A stretch of DNA of 19,992 bases, from the NCBI GenBank assembly GCA_002350845.1, contig DEFL01000041.1, forward strand, positions 1 to 19,992, written 5' to 3'. The position numbers and the translations under genes were made by a program. The notes below the pieces were generated by a model. That model saw nothing but the letters and a program-made list of their open reading frames with translations, had not been told where the DNA came from and did not search any database. Each line of letters starts with the position of its first letter. Positions within the stretch are counted from its first letter, which is position 1. Shown piece by piece: positions 6,692 to 14,283 of this stretch. The stretch comes from Christensenella sp. UBA2853. Lineage in GTDB: Bacteria > Bacillota > Clostridia > Christensenellales > Aristaeellaceae.

Positions 6692-8710
6692 TCAGTGTTC
6701 TGACTTTCTCGCTCTGGTCGCACGTCCGCGTCTCTGCTGGACCTGCGTTTTGACCGGTGCTTCGCCCTTCAGGCTGAGCAGCTGATCACGCAGCTTTGCC
6801 GCCTTCTCAAATTCCAGAGCAGCTGCTGCAGACAGCATCTGGTCCTCAATCTGGCGAATCAGCTCTTCGCGTTCTTCTTCATTCACTTCAGGCGGCAGTT
6901 TCTCCGTAACCTGCTTTGTAATTTCAAGAACTTCCCGAATGCTGGAACGTACCGTCTCCGGTGTAATCCCGTTCGCCTCATTATAGGCTTTCTGCAATGC
7001 ACGGCGCCGATTGGTTTCTGTAATGGCTTTCTCCATGCTCTCTGTCATGATGTCGCCATACAGAATCACCTTGCCCTCCACATTTCGTGCAGCGCGTCCG
7101 ATCGTCTGAATCAGTGTGGTCTCAGATCTGAGAAAACCTTCTTTATCGGCATCAAGAATGGCAACCAGCTGTACTTCCGGAAGGTCAAGACCTTCCCTGA
7201 GCAGATTGATGCCGACCAGAACATCATATTCGCCTTTGCGCAGATCCCGAATCAGTTCCATGCGCTCCATGGTCATGATATCGCTGTGGAGATAGCGTAC
7301 GCGGATCCCGAGTTCCTGCAGATAATCCGTGAGCGTCTCAGCCATGCGCTTGGTCAGGGTCGTGACGAGGATTCTCCCGTCTTTTTCAACCACCCGGTGG
7401 ATTTCTCCCACCAGATCATCCACCTGTCCGGTGGCCCTGCGCAGCACCACTTCCGGATCCAGCAGGCCGGTCGGACGAATGATCTGTTCGACGACCTGCT
7501 CAGCCAGCCCGAGCTCATAGGCGCCAGGGGTTGCTGAAACATAGATCGTCTGATGAATTCTCTGCGTAAATTCATCAAACAGCAGCGGCCGGTTGTCATA
7601 TGCCGAAGGAAGACGGAATCCGTATTCCACCAGTGTCGTCTTTCTGGCACGGTCTCCATTGTACATTGCCCGGATCTGAGGAATCGTGACATGACTTTCG
7701 TCAATCATGCAGAGAAAATCCGAGGGAAAATAATCCAGAAGACAGTACGGGGCATCGCCTGGTTTCCTTCCGTCAAAGTATCGGCTGTAGTTCTCGATTC
7801 CCTGGCAATAGCCGATCTCACGCATCATTTCCAGATCGTATGTCGTGCGCTGCGCAATCCGCTCCGCTTCGAGCGGCTTTCCGTTTTCCTCGAAGAAACG
7901 AACCCGTTCCTTCAGATCCTGCTCGATAACCTGCAGATTTTCCTCCATATGTTCCGGATCTGTAGCATAATGCGTGGCAGGATAGATACTGGCATGTTCC
8001 AGTGTCGTCAGCACGTGACCCGTTGTGGAATCGATTTCCGCGATCCGATCGATTTCATCGCCAAAGAATTCGATGCGAAGAGCATGATTGTATTCACCCG
8101 CTGGAATAATCTCCAGAACATCCCCTTTGACCCGGAATGTACCGCGGGCAAAATCTATATCATTTCGTTCATACTGGATATCAATGAGGTTTCGGATCAG
8201 TTTGTCCCGATCCAGATTCATCCCCGGCCGCAGGGAAATCATCTGTCCCTCATATTCACTGGGATCACCCATCGAATAAATGCAGCTGACCGACGCTACA
8301 ATAATGACATCTCTCCGCTCACGCAAAGCCGCTGTGGCGCTGTGTCTGAGGCGGTCGATCTCTTCATTGATGGATGCATCCTTCTCTATATATGTATCCG
8401 AAGAAGCAATATAGGCTTCAGGCTGATAATAGTCATAATAGCTGACAAAATACTCCACGCGGCTGTCCGGAAAAAAAGCACGCAGCTCAGTGCAGAGCTG
8501 TGCCGCCAGGGTTTTATTGTGCGCAATCACTAGGGTCGGCTTCTGAACGCGCTCAATCACTGAGGCCATCGTAAATGTTTTTCCCGAGCCCGTCACACCA
8601 AGGAGCACCTGATTCTTCATGCCTTTCTCAATGCCCGCAGCCAGGGCATCAATTGCCTGCGGCTGATCACCGCTGGCAGCATAAGGCGCTTTCAGTACGA
8701 ATCTGTCCAG
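6692..8710 (-). CDS. uvrB: UvrABC excision nuclease subunit B
   Basis: Helicase-like damage-verification subunit of nucleotide excision repair. Visible are Walker A GVTGSGKT (about 38-45), the beta-hairpin YYDYYQPEAYI (about 91-101), the DESH box (MIDESHVT), the YVSATPG segment, helicase motifs GLDLPEVQ and QTIGRAARN, and a C-terminal UVR motif (LEFEKAAKLRDQLL) that contacts UvrC. The first in-frame ATG (8620) would remove the conserved N-terminal FxL...SGDQPQAI segment, which binds adenine. That segment is present upstream in frame (APYAASGDQPQAIDALAAGI). The frame back to its stop holds no ATG, GTG or TTG. CTG at 8710 lies 7 bases after AAAGGAGG and gives 672 residues, the normal UvrB length, so I place the start there. 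uvrA is not adjacent. Confidence 0.95.
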   Translation of the reverse strand: MDRFVLKAPYAASGDQPQAIDALAAGIEKGMKNQVLLGVTGSGKTFTMASVIERVQKPTLVIAHNKTLAAQLCTELRAFFPDSRVEYFVSYYDYYQPEAYIASSDTYIEKDASINEEIDRLRHSATAALRERRDVIIVASVSCIYSMGDPSEYEGQMISLRPGMNLDRDKLIRNLIDIQYERNDIDFARGTFRVKGDVLEIIPAGEYNHALRIEFFGDEIDRIAEIDSTTGHVLTTLEHASIYPATHYATDPEHMEENLQVIEQDLKERVRFFEENGKPLEAERIAQRTTYDLEMMREIGYCQGIENYSRYFDGRKPGDAPYCLLDYFPSDFLCMIDESHVTIPQIRAMYNGDRARKTTLVEYGFRLPSAYDNRPLLFDEFTQRIHQTIYVSATPGAYELGLAEQVVEQIIRPTGLLDPEVVLRRATGQVDDLVGEIHRVVEKDGRILVTTLTKRMAETLTDYLQELGIRVRYLHSDIMTMERMELIRDLRKGEYDVLVGINLLREGLDLPEVQLVAILDADKEGFLRSETTLIQTIGRAARNVEGKVILYGDIMTESMEKAITETNRRRALQKAYNEANGITPETVRSSIREVLEITKQVTEKLPPEVNEEEREELIRQIEDQMLSAAAALEFEKAAKLRDQLLSLKGEAPVKTQVQQRRGRATRARKSEH

Positions 8711-8717
8711 AACACAT

Positions 8718-8725
8718 CCTCCTTT
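8718..8725 (-). promoter_or_regulatory. Shine-Dalgarno site that sets the CTG start of uvrB
   Basis: AAAGGAGG on the minus strand (8725-8718). The uvrB-frame CTG follows after 7 bases. The ATG directly after it (spacing 0) is in a different frame. Confidence 0.8.
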
Positions 8726-8742
8726 CGTGCACAGACACAGTC

Positions 8743-8771
8743 ATCTTACCACACCATCCGTCAAATGTGAA
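8743..8771 (-). promoter_or_regulatory. probable promoter of the uvrB operon
   Basis: On the minus strand TTCACA (8771-8766) and TAAGAT (8748-8743) are 17 bases apart, with a TG extended -10 motif (TGGTAAGAT). It directly abuts the terminator stem of the methionine importer operon. I see no recognisable LexA box. Confidence 0.6.
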
Positions 8772-8818
8772 GAAACAGGGTTGCCTTTTGCTTTTGCATG
8801 CTCAGGCAGCCCTGTTTC
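8772..8818 (-). terminator. terminator-like hairpin after metI
   Basis: 14-base stem GAAACAGGGTTGCC (8772-8785) against GGCAGCCCTGTTTC (8805-8818), with one G-U pair and a 19-base loop, 29 bases after the metI stop. The T tract on the minus strand is poor (TTC interrupted by A and C), so termination may be partial and read into uvrB. Confidence 0.65.
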
Positions 8819-8846
8819 CATTTGGATGAATATCGGTTTCTTTTTG

Positions 8847-9550
8847 TCAGTGTTTCAGCCGCTTATCACATTTGCGCGCAAGCCAGGTGCCAAACGACTG
8901 GATCACCTGGGTAATAATGACCAGAACAATCACGGCCAGATACAGAACAGCGTACCGATAACGCTGATACCCGTAGGCCAGCGCCAGCTTGCCCAGTCCG
9001 CCGCCGCCAACGGCACCGCTCATCGCTGTATAGCCCATAATGGTGGTAATGGCCAGTGTGAAATTCGTAATCAGGCTGGGAACGCTTTCCGGAAGCAGCA
9101 CATGGAAAATGATCTGCATCGGCGTAGCACCCATCGACTGCGCGGTTTCAATAATATTGGGGTTGATTTCGCGAAGGCTGCTTTCCACAAGGCGGGCAAT
9201 AAACGGGAATGCAGCGACAGTCAGCGGAACCACGGAAGCAAGCGTGCCCACGGAAGTACCGACAATGACACGGGTCAGCGGGATGATCATCACCATCAGG
9301 ATGATAAACGGAACAGAACGCAAAAGGTTAATCAGCAGATTCAGAAAGCTCATCAGCGGGCGTGGCAGCGGGCGGATGCCCTTTGCTTCCCCGGTCACCA
9401 GAATAACGCCCAGCGGAAGCCCGATGACAATGGCCAGCAGCGTGGCAAGAAGTGTCGAATAGACGGTTTCCCAGATTGCAAAAGGAAATTCTGTCAGCAG
9501 GACCTTCCAGGCTTCCTGCATTCTCTCCGGAGTAAATGCATTGGCAAAAT

Positions 9551-9554
<4 letters not shown>
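8847..9554 (-). CDS. metI: methionine ABC transporter permease MetI
   Basis: 235-residue integral membrane permease of the D-/L-methionine importer. Five or more hydrophobic segments are visible, starting AIWETVYSTLLATLLAIVIG. The cytoplasmic coupling loop that contacts MetN is seen as AAFPFIARLVESSLREINPN followed by IIETAQSMGATPMQII, the EAA-type motif. The conserved GYTAMSGAVGGGGLG segment is typical of MetI. The start overlaps the metN stop as ATGA. It is the last gene of the importer operon, followed by a hairpin. Confidence 0.95.
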
Positions 9555-10582
<1,028 letters not shown>

Positions 10583-10644
10583 TGTACCTGCCTCCATCCT
10601 TGCATGCTTCGAGCCATTATATCTCACAGGTGTTGAATTCGCAA

Positions 10645-10673
10645 TAAAAAGTCTCGCCTTTTCGGCGAGACTT
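10645..10673 (-). terminator. terminator between metQ and metN
   Basis: Stem AAGTCTCGCC (10649-10658) and GGCGAGACTT (10664-10673) with a 5-base loop, followed on the minus strand by five T. It stands between the metQ stop and the metN start, with no clear promoter after it. A partial terminator here would give more binding protein than ATPase and permease. Confidence 0.88.
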
Positions 10674-10690
10674 GAGTGGCATCGTTTCGA

Positions 10691-11521
10691 TTACTGGATA
10701 TTCAGTGCAGCAAGGTCTGCCTGCTTGCCTGCATACAGACCCATGGGCTCGACATGAACACCGGCGATGCTCACAATGTTGGTCCCGTTCTGGGCGTTGA
10801 AGTCATCCTGATAGGGCAGATGAGCGAAGAAGTTTGCGAAGACGTCGCCCGCATCCACCATGGTGTTCGGGGTGACATAATCGTCCACAACAATGATCTC
10901 CAGGTTGACGTTCTTTTCGGCCAGGATGCCCTTTACAATCTCAAGCACATAGGAGTGAGGATCGAGTGTGCAGGCCACTTTGATGGTGGTTCCGGCCAGT
11001 GCAGCATAATCAACCGTGGCATCATATCCGTCGGTCGGATTATCAATGACAGCAATGGCAGTGCCTTCATAGTTCTGGAAATAGTCAGCCACTTTCTGGC
11101 TCAGGCAGGCTGCAGCCAGGGCCTTGGCGGCATCCGTCTCTTCATTTCCGCCCTTTACGCAGACAACATTGACGTAGGGGGATTCGCTGTTTTCATACAG
11201 CAGTGCAGCATTCAGCTCAGCAGCAAGCGCATAGTTGCCGTTGATGATGCCGTAATCCACGTCCGGCAGGACATTGGGAACCATGGCCGCCTCGACTTCT
11301 TCAAATTCAATGTTCAGCGGATTTTCCACAATGTCAGCCACCGTTGCGGTAATGCCGGCATTTTCATCCAGCTTCAGTACGCCGTATGCCTGCAGAAGAA
11401 GCAGCGCACGGCCTTCGTTCGTGGCATCGTTGGGAACCGCAATTTTCACGGTGTCCGCCAGGGCCAGGGAGGCTGTCAGGCAAAGTACAAGGGCAAGAAC
11501 CAGTGCAGTCAGCTTTTTCAT
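10691..11521 (-). CDS. metQ: MetQ-family methionine-binding protein, circularly permuted
   Basis: 276 residues; the substrate-binding component of the adjacent metN-metI importer. The signal peptide is MKKLTALVLA... ending SLALA (22 residues). Then comes what is normally the C-terminal half of MetQ (about 24-159): VKIAVPNDATNEGRALLLL, YGVLKL, ATVADIVENPLNIEFEEVEAA, IINGNYAL, SPYVNVV. A linker of about 17 residues follows (NPTDGYDATVDYAALAG). Last comes what is normally the N-terminal half (about 177-266): TIKVACTLDPHSYVLEIVK, DDYVTPN, FANFFAHLPYQDDFN, GVHVEPMGLYAGK. In E. coli MetQ the order is the reverse. Every expected segment is present once, so this is a permutation and not a truncation. 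No lipobox fits: the only early Cys is in LVLC, with Leu at -1. The ribosome binding site AAAAGGAG and the leader upstream are normal. Confidence 0.93.
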   Translation of the reverse strand: MKKLTALVLALVLCLTASLALADTVKIAVPNDATNEGRALLLLQAYGVLKLDENAGITATVADIVENPLNIEFEEVEAAMVPNVLPDVDYGIINGNYALAAELNAALLYENSESPYVNVVCVKGGNEETDAAKALAAACLSQKVADYFQNYEGTAIAVIDNPTDGYDATVDYAALAGTTIKVACTLDPHSYVLEIVKGILAEKNVNLEIIVVDDYVTPNTMVDAGDVFANFFAHLPYQDDFNAQNGTNIVSIAGVHVEPMGLYAGKQADLAALNIQ

Positions 11522-11613
11522 GATGATACGCTCCTTTTAAATATTTTCAGAGTCTCCTGCGGTTTCGCCGCAATCGTCTCGACTCCAACAAAGGGAATGG
11601 GCAGTCAAACTGT

Positions 11614-11653
11614 CCGAAAATAAAAATAGAGAGGACCGCCTCGAGGCGCCCTC
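11614..11653 (-). terminator. attenuator-type terminator in the metQ leader
   Basis: On the minus strand GAGGGCGCC (11653-11645), loop TCGA, GGCGGTCCTC (11640-11631), then TCTATTTTTATTTT. The inner four pairs are perfect; one bulged G and one G-U pair lie in the outer part. It stands 22 bases after the stop codon of the leader peptide and about 93 bases before the metQ start, so read-through would decide metQ expression. Confidence 0.82.
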
Positions 11654-11656
11654 CCG

Positions 11657-11673
11657 GATGGCTGCCAGCCATC
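11657..11673 (-). promoter_or_regulatory. small hairpin directly after the leader peptide stop
   Basis: Perfect 7-base stem GATGGCT (11657-11663) and AGCCATC (11667-11673) with a 3-base loop, between the leader stop codon and the terminator hairpin. A second GATGG in the leader (11694-11690) could compete for the same CCATC strand. A role in switching between folds is an inference. Confidence 0.5.
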
Positions 11674-11674
11674 A

Positions 11675-11776
11675 TCAATGGGAACGAGTGACCATCGAGC
11701 TGCGGACACAGCAAAACATGCACATGCGGCGCATGCACATCATCATGGTCATCCCGAAAGTCCCATGCTGCTTCAT
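11675..11776 (-). CDS. Met/Cys-rich leader peptide of the methionine importer operon
   Basis: A 33-codon frame between a strong promoter and the attenuator-type terminator. AAAAAAGGAGAG lies about 9 bases before the ATG. Residues 9-23 read MTMMMCMRRMCMFCC: 7 Met and 4 Cys in 15 codons, with 9 Met in all. This composition matches the logic of known amino-acid leader peptides (such as those of trp, his and leu operons), where ribosomes stall at codons for the scarce amino acid and change the fold of the RNA. Here the regulated genes import methionine, so the codons and the function agree. The peptide ends at TGA (11677-11675). The longer in-frame reading back to 11857 would start upstream of the predicted transcription start and is rejected. 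Confidence 0.85.
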   Translation of the reverse strand: MKQHGTFGMTMMMCMRRMCMFCCVRSSMVTRSH

Positions 11777-11828
11777 GTTCGAGCTCTCCTTTTTTCCATT
11801 CTCTTTCCCATTCCGGGTGTACGTGCAA

Positions 11829-11857
11829 AGTCTAGCATCTTCCCCTTTGTCTGTCAA
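11829..11857 (-). promoter_or_regulatory. sigma-A promoter of the metQ leader and operon
   Basis: On the minus strand TTGACA (11857-11852) and TAGACT (11834-11829) with a 17-base spacer. Transcription would begin near 11822, about 45 bases before the leader peptide ATG. Confidence 0.85.
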
Positions 11858-11938
11858 TCATCCTCTTGTTTTTCTCCTGTATCTGTTCAGGCAGTCATTG
11901 GGCATTTTCATAGATATGTATCTTTTTGTGTCGAAGTA

Positions 11939-11967
11939 TTGAAATTTTATGTCAATTCCTATAAAAT
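11939..11967 (+). promoter_or_regulatory. probable promoter of the L,D-transpeptidase gene
   Basis: TTGAAA (11939-11944) and TAAAAT (11962-11967), 17 bases apart, about 40 bases before the start codon and divergent from the metQ promoter. The surrounding A+T-rich stretch contrasts with the neighbouring genes. Confidence 0.6.
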
Positions 11968-12005
11968 TTAATGGTATTCCCATGTTGTTTTGAGGAGATT
12001 TTTTC

Positions 12006-13703
12006 ATGAAGCGTTTTGTTTCCCTGCTGCTTGCTCTGTTCTTCTGCATGCTTCCATTCACAGAGTCTGTCACTCCCGTGACAGCCGCTGCAGAAGACAT
12101 CCCTCTTGCGACGGATGATGCAGTCATTGAATCCGACGAAGAGGCCCGGACACTCGTTCTCAACGATATGGGACCGGATGTCAAGGAACTCCAGACACAC
12201 CTGGCCGAGCTTGGATATTATACCGGACAGATTACCGGACGGTATGGGGAGACCACGAAATCAGCAGTCACCGCGTTTCAGGAGGATTTCGGTCTTGAAC
12301 AATCCGGTCAGGCCGATTCTGCAACCCAGGCCCTCTTGTTTGCCACGCTCTATCGTCCGCTCCATGTCGGTTCCTCCGGCACGGATGTCACCCGTCTTCA
12401 GACCCGGCTGACCATTCTTGGATATTACACCGGGAAAATTACCGGCGTTTACCTGGATGCAACCGCCGACGCAGTCAAAGCGTTTCAGGAGAAAATGGGC
12501 ATGACGGCAACCGGGGACGCGGACGGTGATACGCAGAGCCTTGTCTATTCTTCCGATGCGCGTTCCCGTTCCGGTGCCGCTGTCGTTACACCGGAACCCG
12601 AAAAGGATACCGAAATTGTTGACGGCAACAACCCGGATGCCATTGAAACCGTTGCGTATAAAAAGCGTCTTGCCTACGGGTCGTCCGGAAAAAATGTCAA
12701 GCTGCTTCAGCAGCGTCTGACGGATCTGGGTTATTATGAAGGCCCTGTCTCCGGCAACTTCCAGGGAAACACACGCAATGCGGTCAAAGCATTCCAGACT
12801 CAGAACGGCCTGGCTGTTGACGGCGTTGTCGGAAAGAAAACCTGGGACCTGCTCTTTAACACAGCCTCCATTGTCCTGCCCGGGGATACGCCCGCACCTG
12901 CAGCAACACCGGAACCTGTTCCCTTCCATATTACCGTCGACGTCAACAATCAGGTGGTCACGGTCTACAGCCGCGATGCAGAGGGCGAATACACAGTCGT
13001 CGTGCGTCAGATGATCTGTTCTTCCGGAACCAAGAAAAACCCCAGTTCCATCGGCGACTTCACGCTCAACGGACGCAAAGCAAGATGGTGCTTCTTCCCC
13101 AAATGGGGCGATTATGCTCAGTACTGGACCCAGATCACTTCTGAGATTGCATTCCACAGCGTCATTTACGCCCGCGTGGACACCAAGTCCCTTTCCATCA
13201 AGAGCTACAATATGCTGGGCCAGCGCGCCTCGCATGGATGCATCCGCCTTCTCGTTTCCGATGCAAAATGGATTTATGACAATGTCGGCAAGGGAACTGT
13301 GGTCACCATCAGAGATGACCTTCCCACTGACCCGGAACTCAAAGCATCCGTTGCCAAGCCCGCTCTGAACAAGAAAAACATGCTCCCCGTGGAAACGCCT
13401 CAGCCGACGGCCGAGCCCGTGTATATTTCCGGTGCCGAACCGCCGCTTCCTCTTGAAAAGCTCCAGAAGAACAATTCTTCGGATGCTGTCTACTGGATGC
13501 AGAAAAAGCTCACTGAGCTCGGCTATTATTCGGGTAAATGCTCCGGAACCTATCTGGCCGGTACCATCGCAGCTGTGAAAGCATTCCAGAAAGATCATGG
13601 GCTGAAGCAGACCGGCACGGCCGATGTCAAAACACTTGAAGTGCTCTATGCTGACGAGCTTGCCTCGCCCAAGCCGATTGCAACTCCTGCACCTGAATCC
13701 TGA
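12006..13703 (+). CDS. secreted L,D-transpeptidase with four peptidoglycan-binding repeats
   Basis: 565 residues. The signal peptide (about 1-28) is cleavable. Three PG-binding-1 repeats follow at about 53-112, 119-180 and 222-286, then a YkuD L,D-transpeptidase domain (about 306-437), and a fourth PG-binding repeat (about 484-550). The catalytic motif is ASHGCIRL with His410 and Cys412. Each repeat carries the pattern LGYY-G-x-G then AVKAFQ. Pro/Thr/Glu-rich linkers separate the modules (for example TPEPEKDTE and TPQPTAEPV). The enzyme should form 3-3 type crosslinks or attach proteins to peptidoglycan outside the cell. GAGGAG lies 10 bases before the ATG. It is transcribed alone and ends in a strong terminator. 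Confidence 0.93.
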   Translation: MKRFVSLLLALFFCMLPFTESVTPVTAAAEDIPLATDDAVIESDEEARTLVLNDMGPDVKELQTHLAELGYYTGQITGRYGETTKSAVTAFQEDFGLEQSGQADSATQALLFATLYRPLHVGSSGTDVTRLQTRLTILGYYTGKITGVYLDATADAVKAFQEKMGMTATGDADGDTQSLVYSSDARSRSGAAVVTPEPEKDTEIVDGNNPDAIETVAYKKRLAYGSSGKNVKLLQQRLTDLGYYEGPVSGNFQGNTRNAVKAFQTQNGLAVDGVVGKKTWDLLFNTASIVLPGDTPAPAATPEPVPFHITVDVNNQVVTVYSRDAEGEYTVVVRQMICSSGTKKNPSSIGDFTLNGRKARWCFFPKWGDYAQYWTQITSEIAFHSVIYARVDTKSLSIKSYNMLGQRASHGCIRLLVSDAKWIYDNVGKGTVVTIRDDLPTDPELKASVAKPALNKKNMLPVETPQPTAEPVYISGAEPPLPLEKLQKNNSSDAVYWMQKKLTELGYYSGKCSGTYLAGTIAAVKAFQKDHGLKQTGTADVKTLEVLYADELASPKPIATPAPES

Positions 13704-13714
13704 CCCATCCCCTC

Positions 13715-13748
13715 ATGCGCCGAACCTGGTTCCGGCGCATTTTTCTTT
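13715..13748 (+). terminator. Rho-independent terminator of the L,D-transpeptidase gene
   Basis: Stem ATGCGCCG (13715-13722) and CGGCGCAT (13733-13740), followed by TTTTCTTT. Confidence 0.92.
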
Positions 13749-13783
13749 GCCCAGGAACCGGCTTTCATCTCCATGAGCGCCAC

Positions 13784-13822
13784 ATAAAAATGCCGCACCG
13801 TTTCTCTGTGATCTGGTGCGGC
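13784..13822 (-). terminator. Rho-independent terminator of the birA-acpS operon
   Basis: Stem GCCGCACC (13792-13799) and GGTGCGGC (13815-13822); on the minus strand ATTTTTAT follows. A second short hairpin GACCGG-TTCC-CCGGTC (13879-13894) lies between it and the acpS stop. No gene is seen in 13749-13920. Confidence 0.85.
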
Positions 13823-13920
13823 CAATCATTTGACGCCATCAAGCCATCCTGTCTGTGCATCTCACGCCGTGCCTGTAAGACCGGTTCCCCGGTCCGCTCC
13901 TTTTCAGTGGTAATCCGCAC

Positions 13921-14283
13921 TCAGACCGACCATATGCAGACGGCTGCTGCCATGCCGGCTTCATGCGTCAGGCTCAGAAAGACCTGTCCATTCTCCAGCA
14001 GTTCTTTGGCCTTCCCGTGGAGGCAGTAGTATGGACGGCCATTGTCATGCAGCACTTCCACCTCGGTCATCGGAACGATAATCCCCGTCCCAAACGCCTT
14101 TAGGCAGGCTTCTTTGGCTGCCCACATGGCAGCCAGAGACTCTGCCGCCATCCTGCCCCTTGATGCAATGTATTCCTGTTCTTTCTCTGTAAGGACTTTT
14201 TTCATAAATGATGGCTTTTCGAGCATTTTTTCCATTCTGGATATCTCACACAAATCCAGCCCGACACCACGCACATCAGACAT
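13921..14283 (-). CDS. acpS: holo-[acyl-carrier-protein] synthase
   Basis: 120 residues, normal AcpS length. The enzyme moves the phosphopantetheine arm of coenzyme A to a serine of acyl carrier protein. Family motifs are GVGLDLCEISRM near the N terminus (Mg-binding Asp), the helix ESLAAMWAAKEACLKAFGTG with the WAAKEA core (catalytic Glu/Lys), and SLTHE near the C terminus. The start overlaps the birA end by 8 bases (ATGTCTGA), so the two genes are co-translated. Pairing of AcpS with BirA makes sense, since both activate carrier proteins used in fatty acid synthesis. Confidence 0.93.
   Translation of the reverse strand: MSDVRGVGLDLCEISRMEKMLEKPSFMKKVLTEKEQEYIASRGRMAAESLAAMWAAKEACLKAFGTGIIVPMTEVEVLHDNGRPYYCLHGKAKELLENGQVFLSLTHEAGMAAAVCIWSV

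Noticed and set aside
7553..8533. 326-codon open frame on the plus strand opposite uvrB
   Set aside because: It lies wholly antisense to a clearly conserved gene, has no ribosome binding site, and its protein is unlike any family; it is a coding shadow.
11522..11822. SAM riboswitch or methionine T-box before metQ
   Set aside because: No SAM-box core and no T-box AGGGTGG-type sequence are visible; the leader is explained better by the Met/Cys peptide and terminator.
12261..13598. 445-codon open frame on the minus strand opposite the L,D-transpeptidase gene
   Set aside because: Antisense to conserved domains, with no start signals; the openness comes from codon bias of the real gene.
13749..13920. 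Possible small gene after acpS, from an AAAAGGAG on the minus strand
   Set aside because: No start codon at a workable distance; the region is explained by two hairpins, one a terminator.
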